From assembly GCA_903772945.1 (NCBI GenBank), contig CAICTM010000691.1, positions 1-52,649 of the forward strand: DNA of 52,649 bases, read 5' to 3'. The notes under the pieces were generated by a model, which was given only the letters and a program-made list of their open reading frames with translations, was not told where the DNA came from and ran no database searches. The position numbers and the translations under genes are program-made. Of the stretch, positions 23,209 to 33,612 are shown piece after piece (within the stretch, counting starts at the first letter, position 1; the number at the start of each line of letters is the position of its first letter). The stretch comes from Seminavis robusta (taxonomy: Eukaryota; Bacillariophyta; Bacillariophyceae; Naviculales; Naviculaceae).

Positions 23209-23629
23209 GATAGATCCGATTTCGTTGCCCTAACAACTAGCTTTGTGAGGTCGCTTGCTTTGCCTTTGGAAGATCCTCCTTTTTGTGGTCAGTTTTGGTC
23301 TCTGCATCCACTCCTGATGCCAAGGAACCCACGGCAATTGAAATCGTTTGTTTTCGTGGGATCGTACGTTTTGGATTACTTGCATCTTGCTCAATACTGA
23401 CTATTTTGCACACCATTTAGATAGTGGTGGGAATTCAGTGATTAGGACGATCGCTTAATCACGATGGTACTTAGGTTTTCCCTGTTCGGTGTAGCTGCTT
23501 CCATGTCGCCTTGCTCATGGAGGGAGGTCCACGATCGATTGCCTTCTCAGTCGATGCGTTGTGTGACATCGACGAGCCATCGCTGTTACCTCGGCGCACT
23601 CCAAGGCAAGTTTCTCGCTCGAGCTTTTC

Positions 23630-23640
23630 GGGGGGGGGGG
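23630..23640 (+). repeat. 11-bp G homopolymer
   Basis: Eleven consecutive G lie in the divergent spacer between the TMEM53-like gene and the uridine kinase gene. Open frames across it are not coding. Confidence 0.9.
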
Positions 23641-23762
23641 TCGGGAGTGAGGTGGGTCCCAGTGGCCCATCGCGGGAGTGGATTTTCGTGCCAGTCGTCA
23701 ATGACGTCAGTCGTTGAGCACGACCATAGAAGAGAAGCGAATATCGGATATCGGATCCACCT

Positions 23763-24153
23763 GGACCGTCAGACGGTTTTCAATCAGGATTTAAAAAACT
23801 AGAAATTGCCACGACTGATAACCGTTGTTAAACAATCCCTTAACATCCCTTACCATCAACAATCCCTTAAACAATCCCTTAAAAACAATCCTTAACAACA
23901 ATCCCTTAAATATTGGATCTATCCCTTAACACAATCCCTTAACGCCAAATGGAAACACCATACAACTATCCCTTATTGCTTCAACTATCCCTAAAACAAT
24001 CCCTTATCAAACAATCCCTTAACCAACAATCCCTTAAATCTGCAACAATCCCTTAAACAATCCCTTAACAAACAATCCCTTAAACAATCCCTTACACTTC
24101 TGAGTCAGTCGTGTCCGTTTTTAAAGCCTGAGTGAAAACCGTCGAACGGTCCT
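23763..24153. mobile_element. MITE-like element with terminal inverted repeats and internal AATCCCTTAA array
   Basis: The left end reads GGACCGTCAGACGGTTTTCA then ATCAGGATTTAAAAA. The reverse complement of the right end reads GGACCGTTCGACGGTTTTCA then CTCAGGCTTTAAAAA. A further CACGACTGA block is shared on both sides just inside. The terminal repeats are thus about 35-50 bp with few mismatches. Each terminus contains its own small palindrome, ACCGTC..GACGGT. The interior is an array of CAATCCCTTAA units. No coding capacity is present, and no clear target duplication was found. The element sits in the promoter spacer of the uridine kinase gene. Confidence 0.72.
23833..24097 (+). repeat. (AACAATCCCTTA)n minisatellite
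   Basis: About eighteen copies of AATCCCTTA appear, spaced mostly 11-14 bp apart with a few longer gaps. On the other strand the unit reads TTAAGGGATTGT, which is telomere-like (TTAGGG-related) but not a true telomere repeat. Confidence 0.88.
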
Positions 24154-24252
24154 GCAGAACATCACACAAGACAACCATTCTGCTACTTGCTGGCTGTCAT
24201 AGGTACAGTCTCCCCTCCACCAGTCTTTCATCGCAATAAACTCACCAATAGC

Positions 24253-25036
24253 ATGGCGCAAAGTTGCTTTATCCTTGGAATTGGCGGCGGCACGGGGTCA
24301 GGAAAGGTAGGTGTGGGGTACCCACACAACTTGCAACGTGCATTCACTGACGTGAGCCTTGATTGTTCTGGTCTGACATCCTCTTCGCTTCGCTTTCAAC
24401 CATACCGGTACCGTACGGCAGACTACGCTAGCAAGGGGCGTTTACAACAAATTGGGAGGTTCCAGTAACACCAACGTGCTGATGCTGAGTTATGATAGTT
24501 ATTATCGTGATCAATCAGACAAACCCGTGGAAGAACGCGCAAAAACCAATTTCGACCACCCCGATTCTTTAGAGACGGAGTTACTGATACAACATTTGCA
24601 AGATCTGAAAGAAGGCAAATCGGTGGATATTCCTCACTACGACTTTGCCACACATGCTAGAATACCCGACAAGGTTGATAGAGTGGAACAATCTGCTGGT
24701 GACAGTCAAAAAAGAATCAAAGTCATCATTTTGGAGGGCATCCTGGTTTTGACCAATCGACAACTCATGGACCAAATGGATATCAAAGTTTTCGTGGATG
24801 TGGATGCAGATATTCGATTTATTCGGAGACTGAACAGAGATACCACGGAAAGAGGAAGATCCATGGAATCGGTCATGGAACAATACCAACAAACAGTAAG
24901 GCCAATGCATGAACAATGGGTAGAACCTAGCAAACATCATGCGGATATCATTGTCTTTTCTACTACGCAATCATTGGATGTGGCCATTGATATGCTGGCC
25001 AATCACTTGAGTGCCAAGGCGGCCAAAATGGAATGA
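24253..25036 (+). CDS. uridine kinase
   Basis: Exon 1 (24253-24306) encodes 18 residues ending in the P-loop GGGTGSGK. The donor is GTAGGT. I chose the acceptor at 24420-24421 because it keeps phase and gives GGGTGSGK-TTLARGVYNKL, the normal Walker A continuation. Exon 2 is 24422-25036, total 222 residues, typical of the family. LMLSYDSYYRD is the base/sugar-binding aspartate block. NFDHPDSLETELLIQHLQ and IPHYDFATHAR are classic uridine kinase motifs. VIILEGILVL and RFIRRLNRDTTERGRS (lid) follow. The enzyme phosphorylates uridine/cytidine in pyrimidine salvage, normally in the cytosol. The MITE-like element ends 100 bp upstream of the start. Confidence 0.94.
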
Positions 25037-25557
25037 TTCACGGAACAAGACAACTTCCCGACACGACAATTCATAAAACAAGCAGCTGTCTGCGCTTGCC
25101 AGCCTTCTGACCAGCAAAAGAGATAAAATCAGCAATTAATCAATCTTCCTTTTGAGGCCTCTTCAGCAACCGTTGCACTCTTGGTGGACCGAAGGCGGCC
25201 ATGCTTCAGGATGACGTTGACCGCTAAGCTTTCTTTCTTGCTGCCCTTTTGAGATGGGAACTTCCCTTCCAGTATCGGTTTCCGTATGCGTCCTGCATCA
25301 GGTTCATCATATGCTTGTCATTTCCCTGTTGCTGCAGCCAATGGATGCTGAACCATATTGGAAGCAGAATTCAAGTATGTAGCCGTAGCGGGGTATTGGT
25401 CATTCTTGGAGTTGACCTACGGAGGCTCAACCTGTCACAATCAAACGTTTCACTCGAGCAAAGGTCTCTTGTTTCTCTTTGACGCGGCTTTGCAAGAGGT
25501 ACGAAATGCCAAACGAGGACTCCCAGGTAATGCACTTTAGCATCCATTTCAAAACGC

Positions 25558-25597
25558 TACTAGCAACCTAGATCATCGATGATCTAGGTTGCTAGTA
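25558..25597. other. perfect 40-bp palindrome
   Basis: The left arm TACTAGCAACCTAGATCATC is followed directly by its exact reverse complement with no loop. It sits between the convergent uridine kinase and oxidoreductase genes, 45 bp before the stop codon of the latter. It could extrude as a cruciform or form a strong RNA hairpin in either transcript. Confidence 0.97.
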
Positions 25598-25641
25598 TTC
25601 GATGAGTTCATAAAATAGCACATTGGTCCGCTGTAACGTAT

Positions 25642-27127
25642 TTAATTGCTATCGTACATGGGAGCATCTTTGAGATCAAATGTAACTTCCAGTTCTTTTG
25701 TGAGGCGCTTGGTGAGCTCACTTCCAAAAGCCACAGCCGGTGTCAAAACTCCACCCTTCAAAGTACCTGCCTTGTCCATTTCCACCAACAAACACCCAGT
25801 TTCAACCAACATCTCGGCCGTCATGAGATAACCGGTATCTGGAAGGAACGAAAGTACAAAAACGGAGCTTTGTTAGAAACAGGGCAGTGTCCCGCCCAAG
25901 TTGGCAAAGATCACATATGGAGGAGCTCATATGGTTCTCACCTTTCTTGAAGTGCATGAGACTGTAGACTGGAGTGCGTTTCTCTTTGTCATTGTTGTCC
26001 ACCATGAATCCTTGGCCCCAAAGTTTCAACCAGCCCGAGTCCATCGCCTCGCGGTCAGGCCCTTGTCCTGGTTGGGGAATGAGACTTCGAAGAGGGGGTA
26101 TGTACAATGCCGCCCCGAGCATTCCACCGTAAAGAGTTAGCGATACATAGTTTGCCCAACTGGGATCATCCAACATGGCATCTCCAAATTTGAGCTCGGG
26201 GCAGTAGCCCAGAAGGGCATTGCTTCGTCGGACACAGTTGGACATGACCGGAGCCATGAGCCAGGGACCGGCCTTGCGGCCAAACTCCTTGTGGTACTGC
26301 TTTGTCTTGTGAGTGATGATTGTTTTAAAGTCTGACTTCTTTCCTTCCGCAGTCTTGACGAGTGGGTCGTAGTCCAGAGATGACTTTGTGTTCTTGGGTT
26401 TGCTCAGTTGATACATGGCAGTGGTGAGGGTCCCTCCAGAAAAGGATGCAGAGCTTGCGATTTCATCCAAGGTTGTCACTTCCACCAAGGTGCATCCCTT
26501 GCTTTTGGCATATTCATTCATTTCAAAGACAGTCAAATCGTGTGGAATACAATCATTTCCACAATGGCTGACAAGTGCTGCATTGTTCTTTCGAGCAATA
26601 TCATCGTGTTTCTCAATAATCTGGCGAACATAGGACGTCTCGCCCGTAATATCCGCATAATGCACTCTTTTTTGAAAATGGAAAATTCAAGGATGCAACG
26701 TTACATTAGCACCAATGCTATGCCATGCCCAAGCAAGCAAGATGTGTTCTCACAATAAGATCATCACCACATTCCTACATTCCTACATTGGTACTTACCC
26801 TTCTTCGGCGCACATTTTGTGCAATGTCATGGCATACTTTTCAAAGGGCCCAGCTGCCGTCAAGACGACTCGGGTAGATTTGATAATATCTCGTAGTTTG
26901 GTCTCGTCTTGCTCGGAATTGCAAATCAAATCGGCAATGACAAGGGGCGGTGGTGGCTGGGAGACGGAATCCGCAATTTCCTTCAAGATGGCTTTGGCTT
27001 TGCCTTCACTCCTTGCACAGGCTGCCCACTTGACTGGGTGCTGCTTCTTGAGCAAATGTTCCACCGCCAGCTTTCCCGTAAAGCCCGTCATTCCAAACAG
27101 AACGATGTCATACGTTTTGGAAGCCAT
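25642..27127 (-). CDS. saccharopine-dehydrogenase-like NAD(P)-binding oxidoreductase
   Basis: Exons 26799-27127, 25942-26666 and 25642-25838 join in phase to give 416 residues; introns are 132 and 103 bp. The start ATG is at 27127. KTYDIVLFGMTGFTGKLAVE is the Rossmann NAD(P) motif. VVLTAAGPFEKYAMTLHKMC joins across the first intron to GVHYADITGE, exactly the family order. HCGNDCIPHDLTVFEM and FSGGTLTTAM follow. The C-terminal exon begins DTGYLMTAEMLVETG. This is the SCCPDH/trans-acting enoyl reductase-like branch, whose substrate is uncertain and which is distinct from lysine-pathway saccharopine dehydrogenases. Animal members localise to lipid droplets or mitochondria. It is divergent from the LRR gene. 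Confidence 0.88.
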
Positions 27128-27773
27128 GGTTGTAAAAATAATATTGGAAAGGAAGAATACCGTAGTGGATGAAGGGAAGACAGATGTAACGTTGCTTGAT
27201 CAGAAGACCGCCGAAAAGATTGTCTCTTCCTGCAATAAGCAGATCAGACTAGAATATCCAAGAGAATGAGAGGAAGCAGGAAAGCAGGAGACGACGACGA
27301 ATCCTTGCTACAAAGCAGCTTTGGTTGTCGGCTTTGGCCCTGACCTCACAGGATCTCTGTCAACAGTCGTGCTGTTTCAGTGACATCCACCCCTCCATCC
27401 TCTTCCGTCATTGGAAGCCAAAACTCTCACTCTAATGCGTGGAATTGAATTCGGAACATCTCAACAACTCAGCATGTTCCTCGCACCAGCAAGATCGTTG
27501 CGGATCGATTCGATGGATCATTCCCGTTCGTAAAAGAGTAGATGATGCTGATGATGGTTGGTGAAAGTTTTTCACTTGTGATGGATGGTTCGGTTCTGGG
27601 AGCTCATATTGCCTCAACCATGATGAGAAAGAAAGCCCTCTTCAACAGCCTTCAATCGGTTCATTATTAGGCAACAAGCTTCCCAAACAATTGGCAGATG
27701 CCCTGTGTTGGCAGCAAACCGACGTTTTGATTCGACGTTTTGATTGAGCGCTTCAATCCACCAAACGACAACC

Positions 27774-30096
27774 ATGGACACCACAATAGTCAAACCAGAG
27801 AGCATTCCTCCTCAAAGTAATCAAGTTATCCAGAACGAAATCGTCCATACTCTGGACGAGATGGAAAGGCAGCAGCCTGAAGAGATTGTGGAAAGCCAGA
27901 AACAGGGAACTACCGCCAATCCCCCCGACACGTTCTTCTCGACCCTCCGTGATAGCATTGCGCCATTGCCACTGACAACCAGTAGCAATATCCAGCCAGA
28001 GCCCGGGGCGTTTCCTGTGACGGGGTCTTTCCCGTTTTCTCGCAATCCAACAGCAGCATCCTCGTCAAGGACTAACGATGCAGAAACGGTGCACTCTGCT
28101 AGTGCTTCCAGTATTTCAACGAATGACGCTGCTGTTGTGGACCTTGTCAATGCTGAGCCTATCAATGAGTTAGAACAAGAAGAACTCCCCACTGCAGAAC
28201 CAATATCACAAAGAGCCAAGAGATTGTGGAAAAAGAAGCTCATCTTGTCACTAACAGGGGAAGCATTGGTTGGGATTGTTATCGTTGTAGGGATTATTGT
28301 GACTTTCGTCCTGGTCAACAACAATGGAAATGGTGCCACCGGTACAGAAATCACTCATCAACAACAAGGAGTCATCCGTATTCCAGTGATCCCAGGAGCT
28401 ACACAAGCACCAACCACTCTAATGGATGGGATTCTATCGAGGCTACAACTGCCTGATTATACTGTGGAGGCGTTGTATGATGCAAAGTCACCACAGGCCA
28501 AGGCATATGCTTGGCTGCTCGGCAATTCTACTAGTCTTGAGACTTGTTCCAACGAAAGGCTGATCCAGCGATTTGCCTTGGCTACAATCTACTATGCCAC
28601 CAGAGGTGACTATTGGGTGAAACATCGTGGTTGGTTGGATTGGGAGACCCATGAATGCAATTGGCAGCAGAGTCAGGCATATCTTGAAGACTCACCACAG
28701 CTGCATTGTGATGAAATGGGCCAGATCAAAGCCATAGCACTAATGGGCAACAATGTGGTTGGTTCCATCCCAAAAGAGGTATCACTGCTGCACAACAGCT
28801 TGAAGGAATTGTATGTATCGTTCAATGTTGAACTCAAAGGAACACTCCCCAGTGAGATTGGAATGTTGACAAGGCTGGAAAGTTTAGGACTTCAGGCCAC
28901 AGGGCTGTCAGGAAAGTTGCCCACAGAGCTGGGTCTCCTTCCAGTTCTTGGTGATCTTTATCTTGGGGGGCAGGGGATAGAGGGAACTGTGCCCACTCAG
29001 CTGGGACAGTTTGGGAGCCTTTCACACTTGGAAGTAGGGTTCATGAGCCTGACAGGTGAGTTTGATCTTAATCAAAAGAACCCCCCATCTGATAGTTGAA
29101 AAACTATCCCTCACTTCAACACAAATAGGTACTCTCCCTTCAGAACTGTACAAGCAAAAACAATTAACAACAATCAATTTATTTGATTGTCCTTTTATGG
29201 ACTCAGGGAATATCTTACCAAATGTCATTGAAAGAATGCACCAGCTTGAATCACTGGTGCTAATGGACAAACCTCATGATGTTAATGGCACAATAATGAG
29301 TAAGTTGTCTTTCACATATCCACTTCGATTTGGTTTTATGCTGACCTTTTGCTGACTCCTCCACAGCTGAAATTGGAAGGCTTTCTGACCTTACCATGTT
29401 GAACTTGGTCCATTGGAGACTCACCGGTAAAATTCCCAGTCAGCTTGGACAACTATCAAGACTGGTATGTGTCTGTGAACAAGGGCTTCATTGGGGCTAA
29501 AACCTCGTTTGCAAAACTATCTTACCACCATGCCCCCACTGGTTGGCGCTTTCCTAAAGTCTCTACTGAGTCTAGCAGAGAATGCACTCTCAGGGTATTT
29601 ACCATCAGAAGTTTCATTGTTGACGAGTAAGTCCAAGCTTGTTGCACTTGCAGCAAACTACACACACACAGTCTCACCTCACTTGATGCCTGCAGACTTG
29701 TATATCCTAGACATGAGCTCCAACCAGTTAGAAGGAAAACTTGCAACAAGTTTCTTTTCCAATCTGACTAGACTGAATAGACTCATCATGAACAACAATC
29801 GTTTCACTGGAACTCTTGCAACTGAGATTGGTCTGATTTCAGGCCTAGAAACTCTACAGTTGCAAAACACTGGTTTATCTGGAACGCTCCCCACTGAGCT
29901 TCTTGCCTTGACTAACTTGACCACCTTGGTGGTCACCAATACATCTTTGACAGGAGAGATCCCTGACCAGTTGTGTGATCTTATGCGTGGTTACGAATTG
30001 GAATGCCATGGACCACATGGTTGCTATCCAAAGATAACCAAAACAGAGGTTTGTCAAGGCACTTCACTCTGTGGATGCAGCTGCATCTCCTGCTGA
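27774..30096 (+). CDS. single-pass membrane leucine-rich-repeat protein
   Basis: Five exons fit in phase: 27774-29055, 29129-29299, 29367-29464, 29560-29626 and 29696-30096, giving 672 residues. The start is the ATG at 27774 (ACAACCATGG); the ten codons before it begin with TTG. Residues 1-150 are polar, probably cytosolic and disordered. Residues 165-181 form one membrane helix preceded by RLWKKK. A membrane-distal block (SPQAKAYAWLLGN, RFALATIYYATRGDYW, CNWQQ) precedes plant-type repeats such as LTGTLPSEL, LSGKLPTELGLL and LSGTLPTELLAL. The C-terminus is cysteine-rich (CGCSCISC). This is the common diatom LRR architecture, without a kinase. Adhesion or sensing is possible, but ligands are unknown. 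Introns are 67-95 bp. Confidence 0.9.
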
Positions 30097-30213
30097 TGAA
30101 AGAAATCAGCCTCTACCAAAAGTGACAAAGTTGTGTTTTGAAACTGACATGGGGAGAACCAATCATCCCTTCGATGATGCAAGCGGGTTCAGAGTGGTCT
30201 CTGAGCAGGGACG

Positions 30214-30616
30214 CTGCAGGGTTCGGAAATGGGACTTAAATCAATCAGCCTGCGTGAAACTAGCCGTTAGTTTCACGCAGGTCTGCGTGAAACTATCTGC
30301 GTGAAACTAACCCCTTGTTTCACACAAGGCTGCGTGAAACTAACCGTTTTACGCATAGTTTCACGCAGAGCTGCGTGAAATAGTACTAATTTCATGCAGC
30401 GAACCGGTTAGTTTCACGCAAGATTTTACTCGTGAATAATACGGACAGATCAATTAGTTTCACGCACGACTGAACATAGTTTCACGCAGGTCTGCGTGAA
30501 ACTAGTACTAGTTTTACGTGCGTGAAACTAACTGCTAGTTTCACGCAGATAACTAGTTTCACGCAGCATCCTTTAAATAACAGTTCTCCCTTGAAGCCCG
30601 TTTCCGGACCCTGCAG
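30214..30616. mobile_element. MITE-like element with internal CTGCGTGAAACTA inverted array
   Basis: The left end, CTGCAGGGTTCGGAAATGGG then ACTT, is matched at 30594-30616 in inverted form as CTGCAGGGTCCGGAAACGGG then CTT, so the termini share about 20 of 24 positions. The interior (30249-30566) consists of roughly sixteen copies of CTGCGTGAAACTA or its complement TAGTTTCACGCAG. They often sit head to head so that neighbouring units form hairpins. There is no coding capacity. It lies 120 bp after the stop of the LRR gene. Confidence 0.7.
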
Positions 30617-31680
30617 GGTTTTTAAAGCAGGGGTCCATGCAAAAACTGCTACTGCTATGAGTGTGGTATTGACCAGGAATGCCCATTGACAGTCTGATGA
30701 CGATCCCATGTTATCGGCTCGTCCAGCTCCATCAACGACCACCAAAACATATTGCGATGCAAAAACAGTGTCTGATTCTGCTCGTCTTCGCCTCATGGTT
30801 GTCTGGGCACAAAACCATTCGTCGTTCTACAACTTGCAACAGTCAAATATCGCGTAGTATATTACCCAGAATTGATTGGCCGTCGGAATTCGCTTGGCCG
30901 TGGCCCGACCGCCCGCACGACAAATGTTGGTATAGAGGGGGCCACTGCCTCGGGGTCTCCTTGGGCTACATGCGTATTTTGATCTGGTGCGGCTCAGTTT
31001 GCAGCGCAGCTTTGACTGATCTGATGGCGGATTCGTTTATTTGGGGAAGTTACTACAGGGTTAGAGTGGACTATGGTGAGGAGGGTTCCACAGCAGGGGG
31101 CAGGATGCAACGAGCACGAGCACGAGCCAAACATCCGAGTGAGCTGACCAACACCACAACCGAAGAAGGAAAGGGTGGTAAGGGAGGAGGGCTGAGAGGA
31201 GCACAGGACAAAGACTTGTGGCTTCGTTGCAATAGTCTAGATGGAAACAAGCAGATCTGCTTAGCTAAAGTTAGTGCATCGTCCTCTGTACGGTACGACT
31301 GTACTAGCACCGTGCCGCCGCGTGCTTTTGTCCTGATAGAAGCTAGCGAAGCTGGTTGTGCACAAATCTTTGATTGGCTTTGAGACATGGATACTACTGG
31401 TACCGTATCGTATGACGTCCTCGGAAAAGGGAGACGTCGGCCCTTCACACACGGAAGTTCGCTTCCTGATCTAAGGAGAGTGTTGTCACCTTGAGACTCC
31501 CACCATTCACCCTGATGAGTGCAATTGCCACAAGATCTTGAGTGCAATTTCAAAATGGTATTGACCCAAGAGCAAGAGGGAGATGACAGGAAAAGCCACA
31601 TTCATGGATACCAGTAGAGCAACCCACAACAACTCCCAAGCGAACCAATTCGTGGGTAGACACCAGAATCCAAAGACAAG

Positions 31681-33156
31681 ATGACGACTCCCCATCATCG
31701 GCATCCCGTTCATTCCCACGCCAAGGCCACCAGCAGTGATGGCAATGATGCCGCGACACTCGAAGAAGGACCTGCAGCAAAGTCCGAGGCATCCCCGTTG
31801 GTGCCATCCAAAAGCAGGACGAGTGCCTGGCAACATCACGATCATCTTTCCATGATGGACGAGGGCGTAGATTCAGAACAAAAGCAGTCCTTCAACCTCT
31901 GCGGCAAGTGGGTGATGAGACCGCAGCTTCTACCATATCGCAAGGAATGGTGGATGCTAGGTCTGTTACTTATAGTCGGCTTGGCTGTTTGGGGCTATAA
32001 TGGCATCAGTCCTCATCTAAAACAACATCCTCATGGAGTTGTCTTTGTCGAAGACGCCAAGGAATATCGGTTGGATTTGCCACCGGATAAGGACGATGGC
32101 ACTGCTTCCCAGGATGAAAATGTACCTCTGCAACTATGGTTTCGTGTCTGGGGTCGGGTCGATGGAACTGGCATTCCCCTCTTGTTTGTTCATGGAGGAC
32201 CTGGCAATGCCATTGCAGACTATTTTGGCAATTCCAATCAACGATTCTTTGGGAGCAAAAGTGATCCTGCCGATGAAGATCCATTCCAATTCATGGTCGT
32301 TGAAGTTGATCAACGCGGCACGGGTAACTCCCAACCCAGCATTCGTGACGGGTGGCAAAACATGAAGTATTACGAAGACATTAGCATTACCAAAATGGTG
32401 GCTGACTTTGAAGTCGTACGCAAGTTTTTGGGCATTGACCAGTGGCTAGTCTGGGGTGGAAGTTTTGGTTCCACCTTGGCCATATACTACGGTGAATTGT
32501 ATCCAAACAGTTGCTTGGGATTGGTGTTGCGGGGCATTTACTTGGACACTGCGGAAGAGGTTGGAGTGGTTTATGCCAAAGAAACCTATGTGGACAATCC
32601 CAAGCGACTGCATGAATTCAATATCCTCTACCAGTATGCGGCTGATTACGCAAACGACAATCAACACGGCAGTGACAAAGAACCCCTCGACCCCAACGAC
32701 GCCGAGCGAATCCTCCGTCTTTACGCCGAAATGATCACAAGTGGTGACAAAATGGCTGCTTGGCATTGGTTTGTCTTTGAAAACAACTTGATGGAACTGG
32801 ATCCCAAACGGATATTGGATCCTTACCACATTCATGAAAAGTACTACAGAGAATCCCTAAGTGTTGCGTTCTTTGAAACCCGCTTGTGGCTGCATGGAAG
32901 TTATGAATTTCCCACGTCCGATTTGCTGGATGAGACCAAGATTCAACAGCTAACCATGCCAATGTGGATTTGTCAAGGTCAGCGTGACGAAGTCTGTCCG
33001 CCACAATATGCCCGGAAGTTTCTCGATGCGGTCGTCAAGGAGGATAGGTCTCCTCAGGTGGTGGCGCGGTTTTTAAATGCAACACACGAAGACACAGATC
33101 CTGCCATTGCAACCTGCTTGAAGCTATCTCTGGAGGAGTTTGTTCAGCATGGGTAA
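31681..33156 (+). CDS. proline iminopeptidase-like S33 serine peptidase, membrane-anchored
   Basis: An intronless 491-residue protein starting at the ATG at 31681. Residues 1-90 are a polar, basic and His-rich leader. Residues 92-106 (MLGLLLIVGLAVWGY) form one membrane helix, so the enzyme is probably a type II membrane protein. The peptidase part has HGGPG (171-175, oxyanion hole), VEVDQRGTGNS (208-217) and the nucleophile elbow GGSFGS with Ser261. It ends with QGQRDEVCPP (Asp436) and His469 in NATHED. HGGPG with DQRGTGNS is specific for prolyl aminopeptidases, which remove N-terminal proline from peptides. The anchor is unusual, as bacterial enzymes are soluble. It could act in the secretory pathway or at the surface. 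Confidence 0.9.
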   Translation: MTTPHHRHPVHSHAKATSSDGNDAATLEEGPAAKSEASPLVPSKSRTSAWQHHDHLSMMDEGVDSEQKQSFNLCGKWVMRPQLLPYRKEWWMLGLLLIVGLAVWGYNGISPHLKQHPHGVVFVEDAKEYRLDLPPDKDDGTASQDENVPLQLWFRVWGRVDGTGIPLLFVHGGPGNAIADYFGNSNQRFFGSKSDPADEDPFQFMVVEVDQRGTGNSQPSIRDGWQNMKYYEDISITKMVADFEVVRKFLGIDQWLVWGGSFGSTLAIYYGELYPNSCLGLVLRGIYLDTAEEVGVVYAKETYVDNPKRLHEFNILYQYAADYANDNQHGSDKEPLDPNDAERILRLYAEMITSGDKMAAWHWFVFENNLMELDPKRILDPYHIHEKYYRESLSVAFFETRLWLHGSYEFPTSDLLDETKIQQLTMPMWICQGQRDEVCPPQYARKFLDAVVKEDRSPQVVARFLNATHEDTDPAIATCLKLSLEEFVQHG

Positions 33157-33612
33157 GAAGCATGAGGAGAAAAACCGTACGGATGCATCGGCAGGACGTG
33201 CCAACAACAACGTGTCATACGGCACATACATAAAGTTGCCATTCTGTCATGTTAGACCCGACCTACCAGGTTCCGGTCTATAGTTGGTACATGGGAGACC
33301 CTCAATGCAGAGACAAACTTTCATGACTACATACGATACATGTAAACTAAACTACAATAGACAGATGATAAAGAAGTGATACCTTTGCCTAACTAGACCT
33401 TTAAAAATCAGCAACTATATACATTGGTATCCGTTAGGTAAAGTTTCACCAAGCTTCCACTTATGCATAGTGGAAGCGAACTACATTGTCTGGACTGACT
33501 TCGGAAACGCTGCTGCTCTCTCCCAGTGGAATGAACCACACAAGCTGTGGCCAGGATGGCGCTGCGGTCATATCGAAGTCATATCTGGTTGTTCTCAACA
33601 GAATTGCTGCCC

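Noticed and set aside
22699..23400. 233-codon frame antisense to the TMEM53-like gene
   Set aside because: It mirrors the real gene on the other strand and has no recognisable domain.
23833..24097. Possible CRISPR array
   Set aside because: Repeat units are 11-14 bp and nearly contiguous, with no uniform unique spacers, and the genome is eukaryotic.
23833..24097. Internal telomere sequence
   Set aside because: The unit TTAAGGGATTGT is only similar to TTAGGG, and the array is enclosed by inverted repeats inside a gene spacer.
26715..27269. 184-codon frame antisense to the oxidoreductase gene
   Set aside because: It is the shadow of exon 1 and intron 1 of a well-supported gene.
30679..31383. 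234-codon plus-strand open frame upstream of the iminopeptidase gene
   Set aside because: Composition is patchy (Trp/Cys/His-rich, then low complexity), there is no domain, and it overlaps another open frame on the minus strand.
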